A stretch of DNA of 64,000 nt from Numida meleagris (GCF_002078875.1 NC_034411.1:33932260-33996259); one strand, 5' to 3'. Positions 38,536 to 53,500 are shown, counted from the stretch's first letter. Translations and numbers: made by a program. Notes: generated from the sequence alone by a model not told the origin.

Positions 38536-41500
38536 CTGTGAACAGAAGAGCAGAAAAGGTGAATAAGAGACCAGACGAAGCAATATGAATGTGTATGTGT
38601 CCTGGTTTTATCTGTATTTCATATAATGACATCATGCAACAGGCTGTTTGGGTGCAGAGGCACAGTGCACTGCACTGCGGAGCTGTGTTTCCTGGTTTCT
38701 CTAGCAGCCTCATGTGAGTTCTGACTCTTCAAGAGGAAGATACACTGGGATGTACTGCATTTCCCAGGAGCCTCCACATGATTTTTGATTCTGGGTGACT
38801 GTGGAAGAGCTCTCTGGTCTTTTCTGGGAGGCAAGCTGTGGAGAGCCTGCCAATAAAGACTCAGACTGACCCTCTCTCCTCCGGTTTTATTTTTGGTTCA
38901 TTTTGATTTATTACTCTTACTTATTACTCTTAACTAATTCTGCGCTAACTCACATTCCTTTCAATAAATCTCAATCGGGTTTTTTCCTTCTTCCTTCCCC
39001 CCACTCTTTCTCCCAAGGAGAGGGAGGGATGTTGCGTGATTAACTCTTCAAACTGTGGCAGTATGAGAAAACCCGAGATTCTTTTCAAAAACCTAAAGTG
39101 CCTTTTCTGCAACTTGTGTCCCTGTCCTTGCTGATATCACTTGTGGAGTCAATCCACATTGAAGTATAACAGATTTGAATTTGAATGAAGGCTTTGGAAA
39201 TAAAACAGATGTAAACATTCTTCCTTCATTTGTACTGCCACTGACTGGTAAGATGAACTGCTTGTATTTATGCTCACATTTTGACTGTAAGGGTGGAGAC
39301 AAAACCTTCATGGAAGCTCACTGTGAAGGGTTAGTTTACATCACTGTTACTCTGTGGTAACTCTTTGCAAGACTTCTTATTGCAATAAGGATGCTGCAGC
39401 TGTGCTGCTGCACCCTCACTACTTCACTTACCCTTGACAGGCTGTTTGCATGGACAACACCTGCCTTTGCTGTCAGACTGAGGAGGCTCTAAGAAAATTT
39501 CTGAACCTCTTTCACCCATCAGGAGGAGAAAAAGGGGAAAAATGCAAGCTTTTTTGTTTTGTTTTGTTTTTTAATTTGTTTTAAAATGATAAGAATCAGC
39601 TTCCCTTCTGAATCACTAAAGCCACGCAAAACCAAAAATAATCAAAAAAGGTAACTACTGGAATTGTATTTAAAATATAAATTGTTTCTAAATATTTTCA
39701 AGAAAAAAAACATGACAAGCTCCTTTTTGGGCAGCAAATGGGTTTTCCTTTCAGTGCGTGAAACATGTCATGAAGTGTTAAAATTCTGCTCAGTTTCTCT
39801 AGCAGACTGTACTGGAATATTATGAAAATATTCCAGTACTGGAGAACAGAATTGGGCTTTAGATAAAACGATACTATGGCAAAGTAGTGAAGTGTTGAAG
39901 GCTTTTGCAATCTAGAGCTCTCAAAAGAATGAAGAAATGAAAGAAAAATACAAAATCTCTGAGTCTGAAATGACTCAAGAGCACTAGTGTGCCTCAGCTA
40001 TTAGAGACCACTGAAACTAGATAACCTTTTATCATTTCAGCTTTAAAAGAACAAGGTGCAATGTACAATGAATGTTCAATTAGCTCTTGAGAACCAACAT
40101 TTCAACAACATTTGCACCCTGAGAACACATGCTATGAGTTAATAGTATTAAAATACCTTGATCGAAAGTGTCATCCATTTCTTGGAAGCGGACTCTTCTC
40201 TTTGTTTGCTTTTGCTGAACTTGAGCAATTGTTTTTCCGTCCCTGTCATCTCTTTTCTTTAGTATAGACACCAATCCTTCTGCTGGGGCAATCTATCAGG
40301 AAAGATTACAAAAAACCATTTGACAGTGATTAGCACAAGAGATGTGAGAAATTAAAGCATGAGATCTTCTTAACAAAGGCTTTGAGGAGTAAATGAGAGA
40401 GAGAGAAAACAAATGGTTTCCACTCTGCTTTTCTTAAACATTGCAGTACTTGTGAAACTCCCTTCTTGAACAAACCAATTTCATAGCGTGCAGGACAGCT
40501 GCAGTACCATTCTACTGTGTAGAAGGTGACTAAGATGACAATATTTGCTTTTAGTCACTATCAAAGTTAAACATGCAATGAATACATAGTATAATCTAAA
40601 CTACACATCAGCTTCTTCATAAGGTCATGTCATTAAATTATGTGGGTTAGGGCATTGGGTTCCATTCAAAACCACTGTCATTAGAGGACAGTAAGAGGTC
40701 AATGACAACACAGCTGCCTTTCCAAAGACATAATCCTGCAGAGCCTATCAAATACTTATTGTGAGATTAATTTTTCGGCATTGTGATTGGTTCCCCAGGG
40801 GAGAAAACAGGCTAGAGCAGGGGACAAACAAATACAAACACCAGGGGAAAAAGAAATCTTCATGCTTCTGGATAAGTGTCAGCTCCATATTGTAATAAGC
40901 TCTCTGGATAAAGCACCAGTTCAAAAATGCTTTCCTGCAGCGAAACATTCAATAAGTCATGAACTGTCCTTTCCTACGTCATTTGACTTAGCTGTAATAG
41001 TATATACTTTTCTTCCCACAAAGCCATATTAAGATGTTAGATCAAGAAGAAGTTTGTAATTTCCTAGTGGTTATAGGAAGAAAAACAGGAGAAATATTAG
41101 GATAAAAATGCAGAATAGAGAATTAAGAATGATGTCACGAACTGGCGCTGTGAAGGTCCTCTGCCAAATGAATGAGTACTAATTACCCTGTGTGTCTGAC
41201 TCTCTAAATGAATCACAACAGTTACTATTTTCCCCAGCAAAACTTTCATCAGTTAAAAATACAAACCAAACCACTTTTCTTTGTAAAAGTGACTGCATCC
41301 AGAAAGTAATTTTTCCTAATTACGTATCAGAGAATGTTCTTCCTTGCTATGGCAAATATACCATGCAGCTAGATCCTACCAAACAAAAGCAGCATTCAAT
41401 TTTCTGAAGTTAAAGAAAAAAGGAAACACTTTGAGTTGAAAGAATAAGGCAGGGGACAACATTAATACAAAGGTACCCACTATAGGTACAGAACTATATG

Positions 41501-44500
41501 TATTACATTCAACCATCCCATTTTTCTTCCATTTCTGCCAAACACAGATGCAATTATACAAAAGAAAAGGTCTTCAACATGCAGAACTTAGGTGAGCAGT
41601 ATACAGGAACATCTGAGTTTATAGACACTAAAAGTGGACGCAGCTGTATTTGTAGCATACATTACTTGGGTGCATTATACCAAAACCAAAGCTAAAATTG
41701 CCATGATAGCAGTACACATTGGCTGTGAAACAGATGCTGATAGGAAGAGTCACTTGATTAAACCCTGCAGCTGGATTTCCAGGATCATGTGCCAAATATG
41801 GTATGATACTGACAGACTGTGCCTTAGCAAACTTAAAGGGTTCAGGAACATGCTGATATTTCACAGGGGTAACAATCTACATGCTAATGTTAGCATTCAG
41901 TTAAACTACGTGTAAGGCTCACTGCTGGTGGGCTTTACAATTCTGTTTTAAAGCAGCTAGCGTTTTTCTTTCATCACCATGCACACCCCTTTAATGAGAA
42001 CGCACGCTGTTTAAAGTTGTTACAGATACAATAGCTTAAGCAATGAAGAAAATCTATTGATGAGACAGAGGCTTGATACAAATATTACCTAAGTGTTATC
42101 TAAGATGTAAGTATTATCTAAGAAACACAAACAGAAGCAAATCCTATTCCTTAGTCCTACAGTCATCATGCTCTTTTTTTTTTTATCTTGAGATCTTTCT
42201 TTATTGAAAAGTCTTAGCCAACTTTCCATAAATTAGAGCGGTCTCTTTTAAAACCCATTTTGTAGATTAGCAATAACCTTTGTTACATTCAAAAGTAATC
42301 TGTATACATTTGCGCTACAGCTAAGAAAACATATCACATTTGCAACTGATTTTGCAACTCAGCTATGTAGCAGACATGACCTAAAAACTCAAAGTGAAGA
42401 AAGAGACAACTTTCCAGACAATACTATAGTTGCAGACAACTGACTGCCTAACCATCCCATAATCTATCCAAATTATAAGACCATGCAATTATAGGAGTTA
42501 TAGAGGACAAGAAAAACAAGTGACTTCATAACTTACGGTCCTAAACTTGCTTATGTGATGCATCAATGCATGCTATAATCAGAGAGATGGTGCGCTGAGC
42601 ACAAACAGAGAGCACAATCTAATAGGCACTGCACCAACTGTATCATTTGGCACTTATCTGGTAAATATGGCAATTAAATTTGATGTATCCACTCTGGCAG
42701 TATTTTACACTCCTCAGTTGTTGACCTCAACAACTCACAGAGCTGGTCACTGTGGGTATATGACTACAGCATGAAACAAATTTTTCCCAAAATGCAACCG
42801 AGAAGATAAAATTGATCTCTGACACATTTCCCTTTCAATACTCACTTTCCCTTCTAATCATCTACATAATAGCTCGAATGGTTTATTTAATGAAACAAAG
42901 CAAGGAAGTGCTTATATAGTAGTGGAAGTGTGAAAAGAAATTGTTTAAGTGCTTATATAGTAGTGGAAGTGTGAAAAGAAATTGTTTAAACCAGTATGTG
43001 GAAGACTACTACAAGGTACCAACGAAGCAGCAGTAACAGCCTCCAAGCTTCTCACCAAAAGAAGCACACTGGGTTGAAGCATCTACTGACGATGTTAAAT
43101 TAGCTTTGCAGAGCTGCCATGAAAATTTATCACATCAGCCGGAAAATAAATACTTACGCTTCCATGTTGTGACAAGGAAGGGGGATTGTGGAGAAGTGCA
43201 TTAATTTGACTCATTTATTTAGGAGGGCAAGATGACATTATGTCCTTTAAAAGAGTGGATTATTTTAAGCTTCTGTGTATGGCATTGCTTTTATAAAGAG
43301 GATCAGTGGCTCCTCCTGAGCCACCCATGCAGCAGGCTAGCTGTTGCTAGATATGCCTGCTCACATGTAGTTCTGATAGCACTTGGGAACCTCACCTGGG
43401 GACAGGAGGGTGCTTTTACCCCCGTTCTAAGAGTAGAGTGCAGCAGTCCGCTCTGCACGCTTCATTTGGTCTGTTGGTTCCTGCTAGCTCTTGTATGACT
43501 GTGTCACAGGCTCTGTCTCCTCCAGGCTGAAAAGCAGAGGGCTAGATCTGACGGATTACCTGGAAATGTGTCCCAGTGATTACAGTTATGTAAAAGGCTT
43601 GCTACAGTGAAGCTCACTTACTCTTGCTGCCAGCACACATGAATGTTTCAGGATTTACTTCTAAGTGTAAAAGACCTAATTGATACAGCACAGTTTCTCT
43701 ACTCTAAACATATTCTTTCTCTTAAAAAGGGTGAGCAAGGGCTTTTGATTTTGCAATACAATCATTCTGGTAATGTTACTCTCCTGATCCAGCAACTGCC
43801 ATAGATCACACTTTTAAGGCTCTCTTTGATCAGAATGTCTTCTTTGCATGATACACAATTCATACCTACATTATTTCATCTGCCTTTCACTAGACGTGGA
43901 ATCCAAGTTTCTTTTTGTTCTGCAAAGCACCTATAAAGCTATGCCTCCTACTCAGGGACAGCTAATTCTTAAAATGCAAATACAAATACAAGCATATGGA
44001 GTTCTGCATAAAGCAACGTTTACTGCTTTCTTTCTACCACATTCTCAACTGCAGCTGAAAATTAACATAAATACCACCATGTTTTATTTTTCTTACTTTC
44101 AGTTATTAAAATATCATTTCTGCACGTAAGTCTGTCATGTTAGAACAGGGCCCATCTTGCTACAAATAAAATCTCATTCAATTAAAAGAACTGTAAGTAA
44201 AGTATTTTTTCTTGCACCTTTCATTTAGAAAGACTTCAAAGCAGTATACAAATGGATTACATTAGAACTGTCTCCCACTACTTAAAGAGCCATTGAAAGT
44301 AGGACATAGAGGTAGCAGCCATACAAGACTATTCCATGCTGGTGTTTGAGGCAGGAGGATTTTAAAAGAACAGAAATCATTATTTAAATTTGAGTTTAAC
44401 GAGGGAAGTGTGGTTAATACAGCTAACCGCAAGTCAAGCCTGTGCTTGGCTTGAACCACGAAAGGAAAAATGCAGGCCTACACCAGGCCGTGCTGGGGGC

Positions 44501-47500
44501 TGCTCTGTGAGGCATAAAAGAGCTAAATGTAACATACACTAGTGAAACACAGATTTTTTTCTTAATTCCAAGTCAAATAATTAACAAAAGACACTACTGG
44601 GCTTTCTGTATAACTGAGTGTAGTTACTCAGCCCTACTGGCCTTGATAAAACTATTTGAGCGGAGCTTTTACAACAACCATCCAAGATCTGCTTGCGGTT
44701 GACACCAAGCAAACTCAAAACTACAGGACCAGAGCCATACAACAGGACAAGGCATCTCAACAAAGCACTGTCTCCACACCTCGTGCAGATAGGTGGAGGC
44801 TTCATTTCTGCACTCAAATCAGCTGCCAGTCAGTACGTATTAAGTCGATTTTAAAGTCTTTGTATACAGAAAATGCAATCCAAAGCTACTACTTTGTATT
44901 GTGGCAAGGAATCTCAATATTTTTGCTTTCTAAAACAAATTTAAGATGATAATTTGCCATTAAGAAAAACAACATTTTATTCATTTTCCCAATAGCTTCA
45001 CAGATATAAAGCTTTATTTCACATGGCAAAACACACTTTGCATTAGTGAGGTTACAATTTGTGTGACTGCTGGTGTGCCATTTCATCCACACAGAAATGA
45101 CAGCAAAGATATCTCACGAGAGGTTATACACTTCTGAAATCTGTCACTGCCAACTGTTGATATGCTCTGAAACCCTTTACTAGGTGTATGAAGGCAGTTT
45201 CTGTATAATGTCAGTGATTTTCCATCATTTGCACACAAGTTTGCAAGGATAGTACTAGTAAAGAAATACCTAGAACAAATGACTGTACAGTATGTAAAAT
45301 ACTATTTCAGTTTTCAAGTTATTTAAAGTCATAGAAAGAATTCAGTAGATTTTCAGTCTTTAATTATTGCAAATAGTAGCCTAAAAGCAAGTTACTTAAA
45401 GGATCTGAACTCTGTGAGACAACTGTGCTCAATAGGGGTCAAAAAAATCCCTTCCTAACTGTAAATATATGCACAAGTACTTATCCTTCCCCATTTACAA
45501 TAAATTAGTAATACACCCTCACTGAATAATATTGGTCCTACCATATGATTTTTGTACCTAGTTTATTTCAAAATAGTCTTTATCTCTGCCCTCCATTCTA
45601 AATTATTTGTGACAATTTCGTAACTATTTGCTCCAGGAAAAGTTAGTTTTATTGTAGTGACATTTTTTTTTTTTTTAATTCTCACACTAGCACATCTCAT
45701 GTAAGGATTTGTTGTTGTTATGCTTGCTTGTGTCTACACAATGCATTTATAGTATTTCTTTCATCATTGTTGTAAGAAAACATTGTAATCTTATTAGACA
45801 GCCACAGCCAGAACAATTGCAACTTCAAATGCAGACAAGGAGAACAAGAAAAGAAAAAATGTTATGGCTGGATGCAAAGATCAGTCTGTTTGTCAAAACA
45901 TTGGTAGAATCTTTTTTAGCACTAAAACAAAGTCAGTATAAGTAAATGGTGGTCATTTCTCAGAGGTGGCAAGCTTTGTCAGTTGCTGGTGCCTTCCGAG
46001 GAAGCTGCAGGTGAACGCTAAGTCTGAAATGCAGCCCCCAGGGTAATGACTGGCGATAAGATTAACTGGGAAAACAAGCTACAAATGTATAATGAAACAA
46101 TACAGGCTACACACCCTGCTACACCCAGCAATTTCAGGCATTGTAAAACAAGCCTGGATGTTGCATATTACAAGTTTTAACTGGTGTCAAAATGAACACA
46201 TCTTTGCTTCTCCCTGATTTAATCCCCCAGCCCCACACACAATTCAGAAAAAGGACTGCTAAGAAAGACTGGGAAAGACTCCCACCAGTGCTAGCCAACA
46301 TTATATGCTACGCTACATAGCAAGAAAAAAAATGCTATGGAAAGACTCAAGGTACTTTTTACCTCTCTAGAGGCTCAGTTCTGCCATCAGAGTACTGGCA
46401 GTCCTAGCAGCAGGACAGCCAACTAGAAGTGATACTGGATTCCCTGTAAAGCACTGTTGTCATTGGCCACTGGCCCAATCGATACAAGCATCATTTTTCT
46501 AACAGCATCAATACGCTGCTTCCTATCCAATCCTTAAAAATGCAAGTGACACAAATGTAGCAACTTAAAAATAGCAGCTATAGGATTAATTTAGGATTTT
46601 TCTATACAAAACAAGTCTCTCCTTGGAAATAAGCCAGCAGATCCAGTGCAAAGTTTGATTATCTATATGAACATGCATGTATGTGCTGTGAAGAGCTCAT
46701 GTATAGAATCCAAAAAAGCTAAAGTAAGACCACCTTTGTGTACAGGGCTCTCAGTCCTGCTATGTGACATGTTTCCTGACATACCACAGAAGGACAAGGT
46801 GCCTTAGGGGTGATCAGGATGCCTGATGTTGCAAGGGAGAGAAGAATCTGCTTCGGTGGGGAAAAAAAACCAACCAAACACAAAATGCTCTGTTTCCAGC
46901 TCTGGAGATTTTACCAAAGATGTAATAACATCAGCATCAGCATGCATCTCCAGTATTTAGTTCCCTGCTTGACTGCAGTCCATGGGCGATTATGGGTTCT
47001 TGGTCTACACGTATTAGCTTCTGATCTATAGAAAAGTACTGTTACTTTTTATTGACAAGGGATGTTGCACTGTTAAATTCATTAGAAACAGCAATGAACC
47101 AACAAGATACCTTCTTCTGTCTTTCCCCTCCAGCATCTGAAATCAATAATTTCAAAATAATCTCATTTTTACATTTAAAGGGAAAGCTTTTACAGTCCAG
47201 TATTTGTAAATGCAACAAAACCAGAAGATAAATTAAGTGAAGAAGGCATTGTACACTCTCTGATCAAGTTACAAAGCAATAAAACTTAATATATATATTT
47301 TTAGAAGAGCACTTATGAAGCACTCATCCTTGTTGTGGCCTATGGCGGGTTCAGGCTCAGATGTTCCTCCTTATTTTGGTTGAACAATAAAACTGCCTAA
47401 GCCTGGCAAACTTAGAAGCCCATACAGGCATACAGAGAGTTTGCAACATATACAGCTCTTCTCACCTATAGTCAGTAGGAGTGGAAAAGTAAATGTTATT

Positions 47501-50500
47501 CTTTGAATAGAAACAGCCCATATTATAAACATAGGTATTATGTAGACCTCTTAAATAAAATCATAACTTAACAGGAATTGTCAACCTATCTCCTAACAGT
47601 CTACGTTAAAAATGAAAAAAAAAAAAAAGAGTTCACACAAATAAGTAAAAATCAATGCAATTTTTAGATGCACAGAGCAGCACTTGCCAAGAGTTACGCA
47701 AACAGATAAAAGGAAACTTTTCCTCTGAGTTAACTCAGAACAAGTAAACACATACAGATTTCTTTTCAGATTAAAGTACACATTCTGAAATTGGCAATAC
47801 CTAAAATATTATAACTGAGATAACATGGAGGGTTTTATGGGATTCACAGTATTTACCTCAGCAATCTCTATCCTTCTTGCAAGTTCATCGAGAGAAGAAA
47901 AGCTGTCATCTAGTGATAAAGCTTCCAGTGAGTTGTAAGATGCTCGTTCAGGTGAAATATCTGGGACAGTGTCAAATTCTTCTTGGTTTGCTAAGTTTGC
48001 AAACGATTCTTCAGTGTCTACTATGTTGCCATTTAAAAATCTGAGAAATACATCTTCTTGTTCTTCACTTTTTACCTTCTCCTCCTGTCCTGCTGCTTTC
48101 TGCATTTCCTTGCATACTCGTGAACGGGCAGTACTCTCATGCTCAGATATGTTACTACTTTCAGAGCATACATTTGAAGCAGTTCTGTCCTGGAGAGATT
48201 TTTCATCATCATCAGGCTGTTTCTGTTGCTGGTTTAAATCACTATTTCCGAGTTGGCCACTAGTGATTTCTGAAGAGCTAGCAACAAGTCTTGATCTGAG
48301 AAGATTTTTATCAGCTTGTACATCTTTATCAGTAGAAACCAAATCAGTAGGCATATAATCAGCATCTGTTAAAACCAAGGCATCTACCATTGGCCCAGGA
48401 GAGAATTTCACTCCGGGTTCCCCAGCTGTCTCTTCTATTTTTTCCGCATCCTTAGAGAGCTGCCTTTCTCTCAGCAGCAAACTGTTATCTTTGCCGGCAC
48501 CCCCCGACGATAAACAGCCCGGAGAAGGCCTGCCCACTGTCCCTGTGGACTGGGTGTGTGGCTCCAGTGCTGATTCTGCACTGCGGTGCTGCTCCTCCAT
48601 GTGGTCCTTTCCTGCAGCTACTGAAAGGCTCACTGCCTCCCTCTGTCCCTCAGTTTGGTTTTCACTGCCAGGATCAGTGCTCGGCTGTCGATCTTCTTTC
48701 TTTGGTCGGATGCCAGGACAAGTTTCAGTACCTAAGTGCGACAGGAAAACAGTTGCAGTGTTTTTAAATGATTCAAAGCATCAGCAGAGAAAAAGAGTAT
48801 ACTGTGATTTGATAACATTGTAACCTAATCCTTAAAATGTGCTCCCATAAAGGGCAGGTCTTTGTGCTCCAGGCAAATAAAAGTTTTGTAGTCTGAAAAG
48901 ATGACTCCCAATTTGACAAAGTGTTTATGTGCATTCTTACAGGCTAAACACACGCTTCAGCGTCCACCTAAAAAGAGAGAGAGTTACTCCCATGCTTTCA
49001 GCAAAATATGTACTCAAGTGTCTTTCTGAACAGCTAGGCTCCTTCTAAAGCATATTTTAGTGAGCACGTATTATGGAGGCCTGAAGTACAGATAAATGCA
49101 CTTAATAACTACATAGAAAGCTGTATTTTGATGATGATGTATCTACTGTGCAGGAAGATCTTAGTAGTTCTTTAAGAAAGCTGAAATCATGCTAATTTAA
49201 TATATTTTAAATTACATTATTTTAAGTGGGTAACTAGCTCCTTTGATTTATGGCAAATTAAAAATCCAGTTATGATATTTTAGGTAACGCTGTGTAACAA
49301 GTTGCTTTTTGGATGTTAGTTTACATATTAAAAATGGAATTAGATTCGGCTTATTTATGTGTTCATATTTACAATACAAGTAGAAACTGATTCCTCTTAT
49401 GTGTAATTTCAGAGGGAACTGAGAGGAATTCTACAAAGCTTGTGATTCACCTACCATTGATATGATCTGCTAATGAAGGAATAGATGCTTGGTCTGAGAT
49501 GTGAATGAGATTACTAGACATCGGCCATTACGAGAACCTCACAGTCAAATCTTGCCCTTAAGGCTTATGAAGAGAGAAAGGGAGTATTCAGAATTAGAAA
49601 ACCAACTCGAGCTAACCCTAACATAAATGATCTTTTTTTCCATACTTTAATAAAAACTAAGTTAAGACTATGTTATAGCAGGACTACTGTTACAGTAATA
49701 GTAATAGCTCCAAACAAAAAAATTCCTACTTCTAGAAAATGCCTGTTTGCATTTTTTTGGGTCACAGCCAAAAGAAGAAAGGTCTCATGAATAGATTAAC
49801 AAAGAGATCAAACACTGCCCTCATTAACAGAATGTGTTCTGACAGTGACTGAAGATCTCTATGATGATCTTATCCTCTCTCACCTGTTAAAACATCGCTT
49901 TAAATCTGAGCTCTTTCCTTCACTTTTTACGTGAAACAAGGTCACATTCTTTTGTCTTTTAAGAAATGTTCACATTAATTCATTTTATTGAACAATTTTA
50001 TTAAATTCCATACTATCCCTGTTTTCAAAGACAGTGAAGTACAAGGCAGCATAAAAAGACAGGCTGGAGAATTAAAAAAAAAAAAGAATATCCAGCCATC
50101 TCAAAATGCAGACAAAAATAAGAACGAGATTAACACTTGGAAGGGTATTGAGAACCTGGCTTATGAATGAAGAAATGGCTATGAGACAGGGACTTTTTGA
50201 AAAATAGGCACAGATGAGTAGATAGCCCAAGGGATTTGTAATGGGATACCGAGCCTCTCACGTACAGGTCATGAGGTCAAACACAGCCTGGATTATTGGG
50301 ACAAGATTTTGTTACCATCTGTCAATTTTTCCCAGTGAATACATTCATGTTACAACAGGCATCTTTGTTGGCAGCGCCAATTGTAACACCAAAGATTAAA
50401 TGGAATCAGAAATTAAATCGAACTCTTTACCGTGAAAGATGGCCCTTGAGCTCTACAGGCTTCTATTCCTAAGAAAGTAATAAATGATCCCAGCATTGTT

Positions 50501-53500
50501 ATCTGCCTACAGAGGTACAAGAACTGAGATGTAATGATCACTGCTACATTCCAGGTCAAATTTTCAGCACCTTTTAGTATGTTCTTTATACTCATTTCAA
50601 AAGAATTTCTAAGACAATTCATATCCACTATATGCTTAAGGCAAGTTAAGACAAATACTTCAAGTTTTAAATTAGAGAAGATGTTTTTCTTACTAAGTTA
50701 AATGAAATGTACCCACCAACATGGCAGCAATTTTTACCCATTAGAGATGTAACAAAGGTTCTACAGAAAATTTTCTAGCAGGAAAAGCACTTACAGCAAT
50801 TTAACATTTTTTTTCCCTAAACAAAGTTCTTATAAAATTGCCACTTGCTTTGTTCATCACAGAAACCTGTAGCCACCACTTTTTCATCATGTTAATACAA
50901 GGCGGTCTAGCAGAGAGTGCTGAGAATGCTACCTACGGAGAATTCACACACCTCCATCCTTGTCTCTCCTCTCTATATGCCTTAAAAGAAGACAAGTTAT
51001 AAGAATTTTCTTCCCACCTTGGAAACTGGGCTATACATGTATGCACTGCATGCTAAGTGTGTCATTAAACTCATAATTTCTTTAAAGAATGCTTCATGAC
51101 ACATGAACTTGATTATCTTTAGTGAACACCTAGGTCATTAAGGTGTCTGGTTAGAAACCAAATAAATTGATGAATATAGTATGAATCACTTCTCATCTTA
51201 CACACATAGCTTTAATGGTCCAGTCTCTCTGCTGATAGAATCAAAGATAAAATCTGCCAGAGAGGAAAGTGTAATAGAATATGAATTCACATGAAGGACA
51301 GCCTTCAAACCACTTGAGTGTTTCCTTTTTCCTGTCTCACTGTAAGTCATATTTTTACTAGCAGTTCAGTAGTTCCCCCTTCATATTGGCAGATACATTT
51401 CTATGTAGAAAGTAAAAAAACAAAAACAACAAAACAAAACAAGACTCATTCTGATGTAGAAAAAAAGCCTACAAAAGCAGATGGCAAGCATTTTAAATTT
51501 GCAGTGAGAAGGCCCATGCGCTTGGGCCAATGCTGAAGAGGCTAGTTTAAATATTAGAAACTGTAGAGTTGTAGTAGCATAGGAGTCCGCTGGAGTTCAG
51601 ACAAAATTATGAATTACGAAATTGCTGCTAGTCCTTATCACTGGAGCGCTGTATAATTTAGCCACAGCTTGGCTATTTTTTGTGCAGCACTCAGTGATAT
51701 ATACAAACCCAGAGGTATGGATCATCCCTGTTCATTTTCTGTACTAAGTTCATACTGGTACCCTCCTTGCACAAATCCTAACTGTGGCAAAAGCCCCATG
51801 CTGCTGACACACGGACACTGTGAGGGCCATCATGACCACTGCTTTTATTAAAAATGCACTGCCTTAAAAAATCAAGGGATCTGCCAGAGTCAGGAGTCAT
51901 CACCTCCTCAAGAATGTACTAACCTTGTGAAAGGCCTCTCTTGTAAATCCTACACATTTAATCTTGAGTTACACTTGAAATATTCCTCATTTTGCATTGA
52001 AAAAGTATCTAGCACTGCTGGAAAATTCTCAGCAGAACAGCTTTCTATTGGAATACATAGCCTTATTCACTTACAAACATTTCACAGGAACCCAAAGGTT
52101 TTGTGATGTTTTGACAAGAGTTATGAAAGAAATCCATTTATACCATAAATTAATTACACATTAATTTTAATACGCCTAGATGCTGTAATTTAACATTGAA
52201 ACAAAATACTACTTAACTCACAAGTTTCAAAAGTTCAGAGTTTTTGTTACAGCTGTTTTTGAGGAAACGTCCTCAGTTTAGGTCACTTTTGGCAACTTGA
52301 ACACAGCATAAAAAGAAAATTCTAAGTTGAGAAAGAGGAAGATGAAGTGCAGCATAGCAGTCAAACAATGCTCTTTTCCTCTCTGTCTCCACTCTAACAA
52401 TTTACTAATTTTCAATGATTCCAACACACTACTCAAATAAAGCAGCTGCTGCCCTAAGGCAGGAGGAGGAAAATGAAATTGAATAAAAGTGTGTACTGAA
52501 AAAAAAATTAGCTAAAGTATAGCTTATTCTTCAGGACTCCCAAAAAGCTCCTTAATTTTCTGTTCTGTTTACAGAAACATGTGGCTTATAATCAGTATAT
52601 CATACAGAACTAAAAAGATTCACTAATACTTTTAATTATACCAAATGGCCCCGATTTAGAATATTTATCATCATTTATGTATCTTATTTCTAGTTCTACA
52701 CAATTTTTAGCTTATGGAGGCTACTATAAATGCATACTCATCTACAAAAACCTTTTCTGATAGAGGTTAGAATTACTTTAACTACACTTCTGAATATCAA
52801 TGACTAATTACAATTGCATAGTTTGCCCATTGTGCAATTGCTGTGAAAAAAATATGCAAAAAATGGATCAACCTGTGGCAATCCAAAAGTAGCTTCAAAT
52901 GAAATAGCTTCATAGTATTTACAGGAATATGCCATTACAAGATAATATTCTATACAAATGCATGTACATGCATACACACATACCTGATTTAAAAGCAGCA
53001 GCTTCTCTTTCCTTCAAATTCTCTGATCCAATTAATTGGAGCAAACAACCACTTCCCAATGTATTTTCTGCAACTACTGGCTGTAAAATATGACAGTATT
53101 TCCTGTAATTTTGGACTTAAACACGAATACAATGACATTTTGAAGCATTCATGATTCAGTTTCTATACGAAACTGGAAAAACTATAATAATATTAAAAAT
53201 ATGTTTATTAGCAACCTTTGGCAAAGCAGAAGTCACAGAAATTGCTTCTTACCTTATTTTGGGGTGCCTGTGGCCTGCAGCAATAAAGAAAAAAAGAATA
53301 AATTACACTACTCAGTAACAGCATTCTTCATAACAAATGTCATTGAAATCAGTGGCGTGCAGTGACAGGACAAGGGGTAGCAGGCAAAAACTGCAACACA
53401 GGAAGTTCCATACAACTATGAGGAAGAACTTCTTTACTGTGAGCATGCACTGGAACAGGCTGCCCAGAAAGGTTGTGGAGTCTCCTCTGGAGATATTCAA

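Noticed and set aside
38536..38713. Upstream extension of the open frame of the CNST terminal exon into the LTR
   Set aside because: A clear CACAG acceptor at 38536-38540 with matching phase marks the exon start, and the extension is LTR sequence with no consortin similarity.
47809..47856. Open-frame continuation past the large CNST exon
   Set aside because: A GTAAAT donor follows IEIAE exactly where the conserved protein continues in the exon at 40292, so the extra residues are intronic.
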